Positions 34,771-41,732 of a stretch of DNA of 64,000 bases are shown here, one piece after another. Under the pieces are notes generated by a model. The model did not search any database. It saw only the letters and a list, made by a program, of their open reading frames with translations, and had not been told where the DNA came from. Numbering within the stretch: the first letter of the stretch is position 1; every line of letters begins with the position of its first letter. The translations under genes and the position numbers were made by a program. The DNA is taken from positions 89,707-153,706 of IMG/VR virus record IMGVR_UViG_3300046463_000548; one strand, 5' to 3'. This DNA comes from a virus.

Positions 34771-36375
34771 TTAATCCTCCGCTAGAACGAGAGCCATCGA
34801 TTCAGAGGCTCTGGTTGCTGCTGTATAAAGATGATTCCAACGCTGATCGGCGAACACCTGTGATTCGTCAATGACCAGCGTCTTTCCGAATTGCGAGCCC
34901 TGCAACTTGTGCACGGTCCCCGCGTATGCGAACGTGAACGCGTCGGTTCCTGCAATGTCCTTCCAGTAGGGTTCGGGCAGACTCTCATCGAAGTGATGAG
35001 TCGAACACACTGTGTCGATAATCACGGGTGAGCCATTCGCATCGAACAGGTCAAGAGCACGGACCTTGAAGTGCAGACCCTCAACGCGCGTAGCTTCGAA
35101 CCCAAGTTCTGGCCTACGGTGGTCTATGAGCTTCATCATCGGCTTGATTTCAGGCGTGGAGCACGTCCACTGCGTACCGTTCAGGAAGCCGTTCTGCTTG
35201 TTGTTCTTCGTGCACATCAGCTTGTCGCCGCGCACAGGGAACTGCGTATCAACGTCGAATTTCCCGCTCAGGATTCGGTGGCGTCGATTCAGGGTGTGTC
35301 GCGTGCGGTTCAGTCCAACGATGACCTGATCGCTGCCGATGATCATTTCATCGGTGACCTTGAAGCCGGGGCGGTACACGCGAGATTCGCCGTATCTACC
35401 GGGCTTTGGTAATCGCCCGTTGCGAATCTCTGTCGCTAGCCAGATCAACGGATTTTCGGCCGCTACCCGCTCCACCTCTGTTAGGGTGATGTCTGCGTCG
35501 CCACGCGTGAAGAATCCTTCGCCCTTGATAGGCTTCACCTGACCGGGGTCTCCCAGCACGAGAATCGGGATACCGAACGAAAGTAGATCAGCCCCTAGCT
35601 CGTCATTGACCATAGACATTTCGTCACAGATCAGCAGCTTCGCCTCGCACAGCGGAGACTCAGGGTTTAGGGTGAATCCCTTCGCCTTGCCCGTTACGTA
35701 ATCGATAACTGGCTTGTAGATCAGCGAGTGCAGGGTAGATGCACCTGCACAGCCTTTTGACGCTAGGACAGACGCAGCTTTGCCGGTGTATGCAGCGAAC
35801 AGGACTTGCCCTCGTTCGCCACCGGACTCGCCGTTCTCGATACACCACGCAATCTCTTTGGCTAGTGTCGTCTTGCCGGTGCCCGCGAAACCGAACAGCC
35901 TGAAAACCTGCTTGCGACCATTTGACTTGTACCACTTGAATACAGAGCGCAGCGCTTTCGACTGCTGCCCGTTCCACTTCAGATTGGGTCTATCGGCTAC
36001 AACGTGCGAGCCGACTGCCGCGATCCCGCCGAACAGTTCGTCTAACGTTGGGTCGGGTACCGGTTGCGGTGGTTCGTCGTGCTTTGAAGGTTCCCAAAAA
36101 TCCGCAGGATCATTGAGAACAAACGCGGTGATCAGGTCGTGCAAAAGAAGATAGCGCGAGTCCTCTTTCAACACAGGAGGATCGCGCTTCTCAAGTACAG
36201 ATCGTCTTCGAAAAATGTTGTGTGGATCAGCTTCAAGGTGGACCATGCAGGAAGAAAATACGATACGTGTAGTTTGCTTCTGCAGGTCCAATACCTGGTC
36301 AGTCGTCAGAGTCGTTCTGAGTGCAGCATCTTGGATGAGCGAACGAGTAACGCTTTTTGTTTTGTTCCGTAACAC
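34771..36375 (-). CDS. SF1 helicase, RecD/Dda-like
   Basis: A 534-residue ATP-driven helicase: motif I FGFAGTGKTTLAKEI near residue 165, motif II LLICDEMSMVNDEL near residue 244, motif III VLGDPGQVKPIKGEGFF, motif IV-type IVGLNRTRHTLN, motif V/VI region AYAGTVHKLQGSQFGK and LYTAATRASES near the C-terminus. T4 Dda acts in origin initiation and removal of proteins from DNA. The first 130 residues are unique. It is clustered with other replication genes. Confidence 0.88.
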   Translation of the reverse strand: MLRNKTKSVTRSLIQDAALRTTLTTDQVLDLQKQTTRIVFSSCMVHLEADPHNIFRRRSVLEKRDPPVLKEDSRYLLLHDLITAFVLNDPADFWEPSKHDEPPQPVPDPTLDELFGGIAAVGSHVVADRPNLKWNGQQSKALRSVFKWYKSNGRKQVFRLFGFAGTGKTTLAKEIAWCIENGESGGERGQVLFAAYTGKAASVLASKGCAGASTLHSLIYKPVIDYVTGKAKGFTLNPESPLCEAKLLICDEMSMVNDELGADLLSFGIPILVLGDPGQVKPIKGEGFFTRGDADITLTEVERVAAENPLIWLATEIRNGRLPKPGRYGESRVYRPGFKVTDEMIIGSDQVIVGLNRTRHTLNRRHRILSGKFDVDTQFPVRGDKLMCTKNNKQNGFLNGTQWTCSTPEIKPMMKLIDHRRPELGFEATRVEGLHFKVRALDLFDANGSPVIIDTVCSTHHFDESLPEPYWKDIAGTDAFTFAYAGTVHKLQGSQFGKTLVIDESQVFADQRWNHLYTAATRASESMALVLAED

Positions 36376-36402
36376 AGGCGGTCCTCACTGTGGCCTTTCG
36401 GT

Positions 36403-36894
36403 TTAATGTAGGTATGCTGGCACCTCATCGTCGGATTCTTCGTCCATGCCCAGGACCGTGTCCGCGTCAGAATCCAGATCGACAGTGCGCTGAGTCGGGA
36501 CCTTGGACATCGAGCGCATTTCGTAGATCAGATGGCGCTGAACAAACTCTTCAAGCGCCTCTTCGGGCAGATCGTCAGGCAAGTCATCTGCATCCGGGAT
36601 AAACGCAAGCGCCTGCCGGAAGATCAGAGCGCGCTGCCACTCTGGATGAGGAAGTACCGTGTACACAAAATCAATGAACCGATCTGTGTATATCTCCATA
36701 GCAAACTTTCGGTGCATGTAGGAAGCCGATGGAATCTGCTTGGCCTTCGCTATGTTTTCTTCGGTGAATTGAGGGCACTCCTTGATAAAGCCGCCGTAGT
36801 GCACGGCTCCAAGGAAATCAGCATCGGCTAGCGCTGGGTCATCTACGTCAACCAGGACCAGCAACTTGTCTACATCCGCATGGCTCATCGTCAT
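36403..36894 (-). CDS. Hypothetical acidic protein
   Basis: A 163-residue protein from the ATG at 36894, with GAGG six bases upstream; a TTG at 36906 is less likely. Helical core with an Asp/Glu-rich C-terminus (DLDSDADTVLGMDEESDDE). No family recognised. Confidence 0.65.
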   Translation of the reverse strand: MTMSHADVDKLLVLVDVDDPALADADFLGAVHYGGFIKECPQFTEENIAKAKQIPSASYMHRKFAMEIYTDRFIDFVYTVLPHPEWQRALIFRQALAFIPDADDLPDDLPEEALEEFVQRHLIYEMRSMSKVPTQRTVDLDSDADTVLGMDEESDDEVPAYLH

Positions 36895-36951
36895 AACTAA
36901 CCTCAACTGAAAGTGGTACCTCTAAATGGGCACTACCATCAAATTCGGAGG

Positions 36952-37341
36952 CTAGTCTTTGCTCAGGAGCTTCATGTCTACGTCGATTACGTCCGGGTCC
37001 GATTCAATCAGGCGCGGTGCATACCGATGATGTGACGGCCCACTCAGCGCTGGCGTTCGCTCTACGCTAGGAGCGGCCTGCATGACCACACACCCGCCGA
37101 TGTTGAACGTTGGGTTCGCCCGCTCACCGTCCCAAGACATGTACGATTTTCGAATCGGAACAGTGCACTGAAACCACATCGAAGGGCGGTCCAGTGTATG
37201 AAAGCAGTCGCCCACCGTCACCTGCGATAGGTACGCCTCGAAAATCTGGTTGCCCCGGAATATCTCTACGAGCTTATCGTTGTAGCCTTGTCTGTGATGC
37301 CCAAGAGCGTGCTCTTGCTTCTTCTGGATATCCTGGCCCAT
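36952..37341 (-). CDS. Hypothetical protein
   Basis: A 129-residue protein starting MGQDIQKKQEHALGHHRQGY, with a beta-rich middle part. It lies ten bases after the zinc-ribbon gene, in the same operon. Function unknown. Confidence 0.6.
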   Translation of the reverse strand: MGQDIQKKQEHALGHHRQGYNDKLVEIFRGNQIFEAYLSQVTVGDCFHTLDRPSMWFQCTVPIRKSYMSWDGERANPTFNIGGCVVMQAAPSVERTPALSGPSHHRYAPRLIESDPDVIDVDMKLLSKD

Positions 37342-37351
37342 GATTTACCCT

Positions 37352-37729
37352 TCAATGGCGCGTCTGTGGTTCGAAATCTCCTAGTGAAGATTCGACCTTC
37401 GAACCAGCCGTGTCCGCTACGTGCTGGAATTCTTCTTGCATGCTCAGCGGCCCGACGTTCGGGTGTTGTTCGCGAATACCCTTGAGGATGCCTGCGACGA
37501 CATCTGGAGCGTTCGATAGTGCGCTGCTCTTGAGCAGAGAATCGGCGTAGTTTGCGGCCCAGATCGTGAGGATTCGCAGTTCGTGACGAGTGATCTTGAG
37601 GTCCAGCATTTCGCGGAGGTCGGCGGGAATTCCTGCAGAACCGCAGTGAGGGCAAGACGTGGCTGTCGCTGTCTCTTCGGCCGTAAAGGTGGTTCTGCAT
37701 TCCACGCACAGAATGTATTTCTCTGTCAT
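37352..37729 (-). CDS. Zinc-ribbon protein
   Basis: A 125-residue protein. The N-terminus has two cysteine pairs (ILCVECRTTF and ATSCPHCGSAGIP), a zinc ribbon, followed by a helical region. Such ribbons occur in nucleic-acid-binding and transcription proteins. It is the first gene after the late-type motif at 37771-37777. Confidence 0.65.
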   Translation of the reverse strand: MTEKYILCVECRTTFTAEETATATSCPHCGSAGIPADLREMLDLKITRHELRILTIWAANYADSLLKSSALSNAPDVVAGILKGIREQHPNVGPLSMQEEFQHVADTAGSKVESSLGDFEPQTRH

Positions 37730-37770
37730 TGTGTTCTCCGTTTTAACGGGGGCAAATACCCCTCACTTCT

Positions 37771-37777
37771 TATTTAC
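37771..37777 (-). promoter_or_regulatory. Late-type promoter motif, zinc-ribbon gene
   Basis: GTAAATA followed by AGAAGTGAGGGG on the minus strand, 42 bases before the ATG at 37729. Confidence 0.65.
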
Positions 37778-37830
37778 GACAGTGCAGCAAGAAAGGGAAG
37801 CTGACTGGAAGTACGGGATCGACAGACGCA

Positions 37831-37866
37831 AAAAAGGGGAGTCGGATTTTAGTTTCCGCTCCCCTT
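37831..37866 (-). terminator. Terminator of the permuted-tRNA unit
   Basis: Minus strand: AAGGGGAGCGGA pairs with TCCGACTCCCCTT and is followed by TTTT. It lies 145 bases after the tRNA-Glu 5' half and ends the unit that starts at the promoter at 38484. Confidence 0.8.
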
Positions 37867-38010
37867 GCTATTTTCTTTCTTCTGAACACTTCATAGTCAA
37901 ATGTGCAGGAGAAAGAGCGAATGCAGAAATCGTAGCTGAATCTGCATCCGCACTTCGGACGTTAATCCCAATCACATAGAGCAAGTCATCAAGGCTAGTT
38001 ACGATAACAA

Positions 38011-38119
38011 GAAAAGCCGACCCTCTACCGCTGAGGTACTCACCTCCCAAGATCACTTCAGCCGACAAATGATCTAGGGCAGGTGAGACGGGATTCGAAC
38101 CCGCGTCTTTCGACTTGAA
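38011..38119 (-). tRNA. Circularly permuted tRNA-Glu(UUC): 3' half precedes 5' half
   Basis: Read on the minus strand, the 3' half comes first (38119-38080): end of anticodon loop TTCAA, stem GTCGA, variable AAGAC, T arm GCGGG-TTCGAAT-CCCGT, acceptor CTCACCT, discriminator G and CC. A 34-base linker (38079-38046) follows, folding on itself (nine of ten pairs: CCCTAGATCA/TGATCTTGGG). Then the 5' half (38045-38011): acceptor AGGTGAG, TA, D arm CCTC-AGCGGTA-GAGG, G, anticodon stem TCGGC and TTTTC. Joined, the loop is TTTTCAA (anticodon UUC) and all four stems pair, with two G-U pairs. TTC is shared by both ends, so the exact joint cannot be fixed. The gene order is impossible for a normal tRNA. 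Confidence 0.85.
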
Positions 38120-38155
38120 CCAGTGCTCTCATCCATTGGGTGCACTGGCAACCTT
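38120..38155 (-). promoter_or_regulatory. Structured leader of the permuted tRNA-Glu
   Basis: Just before the 3' half, CCAGTGC and GCACTGG (38148-38142 and 38126-38120) form a 7-bp hairpin. AAGGTT (38155-38150) can pair with AGCCTT (37996-37991) after the 5' half, whose trailer has its own small hairpin GTTA-TCG-TAAC. These bring the two anticodon-loop ends together. Confidence 0.5.
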
Positions 38156-38196
38156 CCGCCTGCTTTAAACTGCGATTGCTTAATACAATGAGATTT

Positions 38197-38477
38197 GGGT
38201 AATACGATCAATGAAAGTTGCCGCTCGCTGCCGCACGTCTACCAATTCCGTCACCTCTGCACCAAACACGCTGCCATACTCAAAACCGGGTTATCGAGAA
38301 CCGGCTCTGATTAGAGCAGACGACCCAAACTTTTCCCAAGAAAAGATCGCTACCGTGGGAATCCACCTCCCGTCGAGAAAGGTGGCACGACTACATACAG
38401 CAGCGTGTTTGGTGCAGAGGGGTGGAGTCGAACCACCACTGAGCTTCTACTATCAACGATAACGATCAACGCTACCC
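38197..38477 (-). tRNA. Circularly permuted Leu-type tRNA gene, anticodon arm unresolved
   Basis: Minus strand: the 3' part (T arm GGTGG-TTCGACT-CCACC at 38437-38421, acceptor CCTCTGC, A, encoded CCA at 38412-38410) comes before the 5' part (acceptor GCAGAGG at 38260-38254, TG, then a Leu-type D arm ACG-GAATTGGTAGA-CGT). The acceptor pairs perfectly, and the helix continues past the CCA: 38254-38274 and 38400-38420 are a perfect 21-bp inverted repeat. The 125-base region between contains several hairpins, such as GCTCT-GATT-AGAGC. The anticodon stem is uncertain; CGGC/GTTG is the best pairing I see. Outer ends share TTGATCGT and can pair GGGTA/TACCC. Confidence 0.65.
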
Positions 38478-38483
38478 ATTCTC

Positions 38484-38490
38484 TATTTAC
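38484..38490 (-). promoter_or_regulatory. Late-type promoter motif, permuted-tRNA unit
   Basis: GTAAATA followed by GAGAATGGGTAG on the minus strand; transcription would begin a few bases before the Leu 3' half. The stop codon of the gene at 38487-38681 (CAG TAA) is inside the motif. Confidence 0.65.
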
Positions 38491-38681
38491 TGCTGACTCT
38501 TGGAATCAAATCTGAACGTGACCTGAATTTCAACAAGCCCAGTCGTCTCGTCAGCTTCCGCGTCCTCCATTGCAGGGGCAATCGGATAACAATCCGTGAA
38601 GGTCATTTGCCTGTCATCTGTCGTTAGCACCGTGAGATTCGGCCCTTCCCACCACAAACGTTTGACGCGGAGTTCGACCAT
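38487..38681 (-). CDS. Small hypothetical protein
   Basis: A 64-residue beta-rich protein starting MVELRVKRLWWEGPNLTVL, two bases after the previous stop. Ends GLVEIQVTFRFDSKSQQ. Function unknown. Confidence 0.6.
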   Translation of the reverse strand: MVELRVKRLWWEGPNLTVLTTDDRQMTFTDCYPIAPAMEDAEADETTGLVEIQVTFRFDSKSQQ

Positions 38682-38683
38682 GA

Positions 38684-39478
38684 TTAAATCTGGTTGCTGG
38701 CTGGCGGATTACGCAGCGGCTCAAGGATCACTGCAATCAGGTCGCGGCCGATGTTCTGCGTCATCACAGGCACCGAGTTCGCGCGGGTCCGAGCCTGCTT
38801 AACAGCCGTGATCAGTTCGTCCAGAGTCGCGATAACCTGCGCCTTCTGGATTGCGGTCGTCGCGCCCGACACGTTTTCCTGCGTGAACGTGCCGATGATC
38901 TTGTCGCTGGTCACTTCCTTGACCTGTGCCGGGTGCTTGTCCGAGTGCGGGTACAGGACCACGGGCACAGTCTGCTTTTCGGTCTTGGTCGTGATCGACG
39001 GATGTGCTGCCTTCCACGTACCGGCTTGTGCCGCGTTGGGGTCGATGCGCCAATCCTTCGATGCGTCGAGCGTCGGGATTTGCATCGCGAGCTTGCGCAG
39101 TTCGCCCAGACGCACTTCGAGACCCATCAACTCATCGACCGGCACATTCTCCGCGAATGTCTGTCCACGGAATTCGATGTTGGCGAGAGCGGTCGTGTTG
39201 GTCAGGTTCTTCGACGCCAGAACGTCTTCGGCCTTCGCCCAGTAGCTCAGGAAGTAGTCCAGAGTCGTGAGCACCGTTGTCGGCAGCGTCTTATCCTGGC
39301 GCGCGGCCTTTTCGAGGTCTTCGTTGTTCGGATCGTCACCGAGCAGCTTCAGGGTCTTCGTGAAGCCCGTGAAGTAGTTGTCACCCTTTTCAAATTTCGT
39401 CAGGGTGTCCTTAGCCATCGCGTCGCGCGAATTTGTTGCCGTCTTTTCAGCGGCCAACAGTTCATGAAGTTGAGCCAT
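38684..39478 (-). CDS. Conserved protein of unknown function (MAQLHELLAAE family)
   Basis: A 264-residue protein from the ATG at 39478 (MAQLHELLAAEKTATNS). The pattern VPVDELMGLEVRLGELRKLA, then IPTLDASKDW and KTEKQTVPVVLYPHSDKHPA with QARTRANSV near the end, matches a family of unnamed bacterial and phage proteins I recall (DUF7873-like). No role is known. It has its own late-type promoter. No good ribosome site is visible; a TTG at 39496 is an alternative start. Confidence 0.7.
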   Translation of the reverse strand: MAQLHELLAAEKTATNSRDAMAKDTLTKFEKGDNYFTGFTKTLKLLGDDPNNEDLEKAARQDKTLPTTVLTTLDYFLSYWAKAEDVLASKNLTNTTALANIEFRGQTFAENVPVDELMGLEVRLGELRKLAMQIPTLDASKDWRIDPNAAQAGTWKAAHPSITTKTEKQTVPVVLYPHSDKHPAQVKEVTSDKIIGTFTQENVSGATTAIQKAQVIATLDELITAVKQARTRANSVPVMTQNIGRDLIAVILEPLRNPPASNQI

Positions 39479-39519
39479 GTGTGTTTGTATGAGCAAGAGT
39501 TATGGGGCCTTACACTTCT

Positions 39520-39526
39520 TATTTAC
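39520..39526 (-). promoter_or_regulatory. Late-type promoter motif, 38684-39478 gene
   Basis: GTAAATA followed by AGAAGTGTAAGG on the minus strand, one of the best matches to the extended pattern. Confidence 0.7.
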
Positions 39527-39559
39527 TGGAGCATCCGCGTTTCCGCACAATTATTTTAG

Positions 39560-39587
39560 TTGACGGTCTGTGCATTGCGTGTACAAT
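39560..39587 (+). promoter_or_regulatory. Sigma70-type promoter for the plus-strand island
   Basis: TTGACG (39560-39565) and TACAAT (39582-39587) with 16 bases between, upstream of the small gene at 39625. It faces away from the minus-strand late motif at 39520, making a divergent control region. Confidence 0.65.
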
Positions 39588-39624
39588 CGTTTCTGTGGTG
39601 ATGACGAGCGAACTGGGGAACGAA

Positions 39625-39819
39625 ATGGCTACGAAGAAGAGACTGACACCGGCACAAAAGGCTGCGTTGAAGGCGTACGAATACGCTTTGAGGCAGGAAG
39701 ATCGTTACCTTGGTTCTGTGTTCGTTACGCCTCAAGGTCAGCGCGATGTCGAAGCGAAGACGAAGGCAGCATACGACCACTGCAAGTCGTTGGGCATGAC
39801 GCACGAGCACGGTCTTTGA
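39625..39819 (+). CDS. Small protein, plus-strand island gene 1
   Basis: A 64-residue helical charged protein starting MATKKRLTPAQKAALKAYEY, with GGGGA upstream. It is the first gene after the sigma70-type promoter and so is probably early. Function unknown. Confidence 0.65.
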   Translation: MATKKRLTPAQKAALKAYEYALRQEDRYLGSVFVTPQGQRDVEAKTKAAYDHCKSLGMTHEHGL

Positions 39820-39843
39820 AACAAAACGAATCGGAGGGGCGGA

Positions 39844-40146
39844 ATGGAGCAATTGACATCGTTCGAGCTAACCCTGCACCCGTTCCAAGCGGTTACAGTG
39901 ACCCCCTTAGACGGCTCCACTCAGGTCACTGCAAGCGTGAAGGTTCGAGGACAACGATATTTTCTGAGCTTCGGTATCAAGTGCAGGGATGCCGTTCCGG
40001 CAGTCGCCGCCTTTTCGAGCAGGATAGAGACATTCTGCGGTAAGCCGGTGCGTAGCAAAGCAAATATTGAACTAGAGGGCTTGATGGATACTCTGAAGGA
40101 AGCGGCTCTTAAGGCAGTAGGCACCAACCTGAAGGGGGAGCTATGA
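39844..40146 (+). CDS. Hypothetical protein, island gene 2
   Basis: A 100-residue protein (MEQLTSFELTLHPFQAVTV), beta-rich then helical, with a strong GGAGGGG site. Overlaps the next gene by ATGA. Function unknown. Confidence 0.7.
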   Translation: MEQLTSFELTLHPFQAVTVTPLDGSTQVTASVKVRGQRYFLSFGIKCRDAVPAVAAFSSRIETFCGKPVRSKANIELEGLMDTLKEAALKAVGTNLKGEL

Positions 40147-40325
40147 CTTTCGAAGAATGGATGCAGCGGCCGGTGTACGTTGCTCAGTGTAAGACTGCGA
40201 CGCTGGCCGGGGAGTTGGGAATCAGCGGCTACTATTTCCGCAAGCTACCGGCGTACCGAAGCGAACAGGACAAGGCTGACCGAAAACTGATAGCGGACGC
40301 GATGCGCAAGCAGCGCAAGAAGTAA
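40143..40325 (+). CDS. Small basic protein, island gene 3
   Basis: A 60-residue basic protein, MTFEEWMQRPVYVAQCKTA, with a helix-turn-helix-like middle (TLAGELGISGYYFRKLPAYR). It could bind DNA or be a small regulator. Last gene of the island. Confidence 0.6.
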   Translation: MTFEEWMQRPVYVAQCKTATLAGELGISGYYFRKLPAYRSEQDKADRKLIADAMRKQRKK

Positions 40326-40341
40326 CGGGCAAGCCTGCTGA

Positions 40342-40704
40342 TCACTTCAATCGCAGCGTGTACTGCAGGCTTCGCCAGTGTGGAATCAACCCTTCGATCA
40401 TCTCGAAGTCTTTGAACAGCAGTTCCATCTTCATGTGCCGGGGCCGATCACGCAGCCACTTACTGCGTGCACGTGCCATGCGTTGGTACCCCTCGCTCTT
40501 CTCGTAGAACAGCCACCCCCAACGGTCATTGAACATCGCGCCATCGAAGTCGCGCGATTCAGGAGCGACCTCTCCGAACATCGAGCAGGACTGATCGCGT
40601 ACACGACGGAATAGGGGCTCTTCCAAGGCAGTGAACTCGATACGCGCATCCACTAGCCACGGTACCCCAAGCAGCCGCTCCTGATCCATTCTGACAACGT
40701 TCAT
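40342..40704 (-). CDS. Hypothetical protein
   Basis: A 120-residue basic protein starting MNVVRMDQERLLGVPWLVDA, meeting the plus-strand island tail to tail. Located just after tRNA-Gln. Contains WGWLFYEKSEGYQRMARARS. No family recognised. Confidence 0.65.
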   Translation of the reverse strand: MNVVRMDQERLLGVPWLVDARIEFTALEEPLFRRVRDQSCSMFGEVAPESRDFDGAMFNDRWGWLFYEKSEGYQRMARARSKWLRDRPRHMKMELLFKDFEMIEGLIPHWRSLQYTLRLK

Positions 40705-40768
40705 CGGTATTCTCCGGGCCCGGATAAAGGAAAAGCCCCATCAAATCGCTTCGAGGGGGCTGGGATGT

Positions 40769-40845
40769 GGCAGGGGGTACAGGATTCGAACCTGTGCATG
40801 CTGGGATCAAAACCCAGTGCCTTAACCGGACTTGGCTAACCCCCA
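40769..40845 (-). tRNA. tRNA-Gln(UUG)
   Basis: Standard cloverleaf: acceptor TGGGGGT/ACCCCCT (first pair T-T), D arm GCC...GGC, anticodon loop TTTTGAT, T arm ACAGG-TTCGAAT-CCTGT, discriminator G, CC encoded. Confidence 0.9.
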
Positions 40846-40860
40846 ACTGAAACAAACTAC

Positions 40861-40992
40861 TGGTCGGAACAGCAGGAATCGAACGCTGCGTCATCCTCTC
40901 CCTACCGGGCTTCAAGACACATGCGGTGTGCATGAGTGCATGCTGAATTGTGGGTCCCGGCGAGGATTACTCTACCTTTGAGCTATGCTCCG
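40861..40992 (-). tRNA. tRNA-Pro-like gene with about 56 extra bases in the anticodon loop
   Basis: The acceptor CGGAGCA/TGTTCCG has the C1-G72 pair and A73 typical of bacterial tRNA-Pro, with CCA encoded and a normal D arm (GCTC-AAAGGTA-GAGT). The anticodon stem ATCCTC/GAGGAT encloses 63 bases (40899-40961) instead of seven. Both ends of this stretch look like Pro loops: GCCGGGA on the 5' side (CGG) and GTAGGGA on the 3' side (AGG). The insert has hairpins GCATG-CACT-CATGC and CACA...TGTG. The T stem has a bulged C (GCAG-C-G). It could be an intron, or a decayed gene. Confidence 0.6.
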
Positions 40993-41081
40993 AGTGAAAC
41001 AGGGTGAGCGTGCGTGCGCTCAAGAAGTGGCGAGTTTCAGGCGGGCCTCTATGTTGTGTTGCTCGCACGCTCAAAACTTAC

Positions 41082-41369
41082 TTACGAAACGACGCCCATG
41101 ATTTCAGCTTCTTGGAAAAGCGTCAGTTCTTCACCGTCAACCTCTACCGGGTAACCAGCGTTCGGATCGAAGTGAACGATGTCACCGACCTTCACTATCA
41201 TAGGTACGACGCGGCCGTCAGCCACGAAATGACCGGCACCGACTGCAACGACTTCGCCCTGATCGGGACGCTGCTCGCGGTTGGAAGGGATCACGATGCC
41301 TGAGGCAGTCGTCTGCGGCTTAACAGTGACACGGACCAGCAGGCGAGCATACAGCGGTTGAAACGGCAT
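41082..41369 (-). CDS. GroES-like co-chaperonin
   Basis: A 95-residue protein, MPFQPLYARLLVRVTVKPQT, with ASGIVIPSN as the mobile loop part, GEVVAVGAG, VKVGDIVHFDPNAG and the C-terminal ELTLFQEAEIMGVV, all in the order of GroES. Phage co-chaperonins such as T4 gp31 replace host GroES for folding the capsid protein. AAAGG precedes the ATG at 41369. Confidence 0.85.
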   Translation of the reverse strand: MPFQPLYARLLVRVTVKPQTTASGIVIPSNREQRPDQGEVVAVGAGHFVADGRVVPMIVKVGDIVHFDPNAGYPVEVDGEELTLFQEAEIMGVVS

Positions 41370-41399
41370 TTTGTACCTTTGATTTGAGCAAGAAACTTT

Positions 41400-41474
41400 G
41401 GCTCCATAGCCTGGGCTCGAACCAGGGACCACACGATTAACAGTCGCGTACTCTACCAACTGAGCTACTATGGA
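41400..41474 (-). tRNA. tRNA-Asn(GUU)
   Basis: Acceptor TCCATAG/CTATGGA, anticodon loop CTGTTAA in stem CGCGA/TCGTG, T arm CCTGG-TTCGAGC-CCAGG, G73 and CC. Standard gene. Confidence 0.9.
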
Positions 41475-41493
41475 ACAGACGAGAACTTAATTC

Positions 41494-41579
41494 GTATAGG
41501 CGGTGATAATCGAAGCCAGCGGGCCCGCTAGGAGGCGCGTACAAGGAAGACGCGCTACGACGATCATCACCGCCTATAC
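41494..41579 (-). ncRNA. Candidate structured RNA: three-way junction between tRNA-Asp and tRNA-Asn
   Basis: A perfect 14-bp inverted repeat (GTATAGGCGGTGAT at 41494-41507 and its complement at 41566-41579) closes two inner hairpins: GCGCGT/ACGCGC with a 9-base loop (41535-41555) and the palindrome AGCGGGCCCGCT (41518-41529). No T-run follows on either strand, so a terminator is unlikely. It may be a processing element or small RNA. Confidence 0.45.
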
Positions 41580-41593
41580 AAACTTGAGGGGCG

Positions 41594-41612
41594 GAGACTT
41601 ATCGTCTCCGAC
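41594..41612 (-). other. Hairpin in tRNA spacer
   Basis: CGGAGAC and GTCTCCG form a perfect 7-bp stem with a 5-base loop, 15 bases upstream (minus strand) of the three-way junction element. The rest of 41580-41732 shows no convincing gene. Confidence 0.4.
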
Positions 41613-41732
41613 TTCTTGTGCCGACAGCAGGTAGCTAATCCGCTGAATACCTGTAGATTCAGGTTGTCCTGGTGCGCTAGACAATGCAGGCTCCGTTTCC
41701 AGAGCGTTGCAAGCGTGACCGGCGAATTCTGG

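Noticed and set aside
37868-38068. 66-codon frame next to a terminator
   Set aside because: It needs a TTG start with no ribosome site and runs through the 5' half and linker of the permuted tRNA-Glu; the terminator is better explained as the end of the tRNA unit.
38275-38399. Whether the Leu linker hides another tRNA
   Set aside because: It has several hairpins but no T-loop signature with matching acceptor; treated as a structured linker.
40899-40961. Group I intron in the tRNA-Pro-like gene
   Set aside because: At about 56 extra bases it is far too short for a group I intron, and no conserved core sequences are visible.
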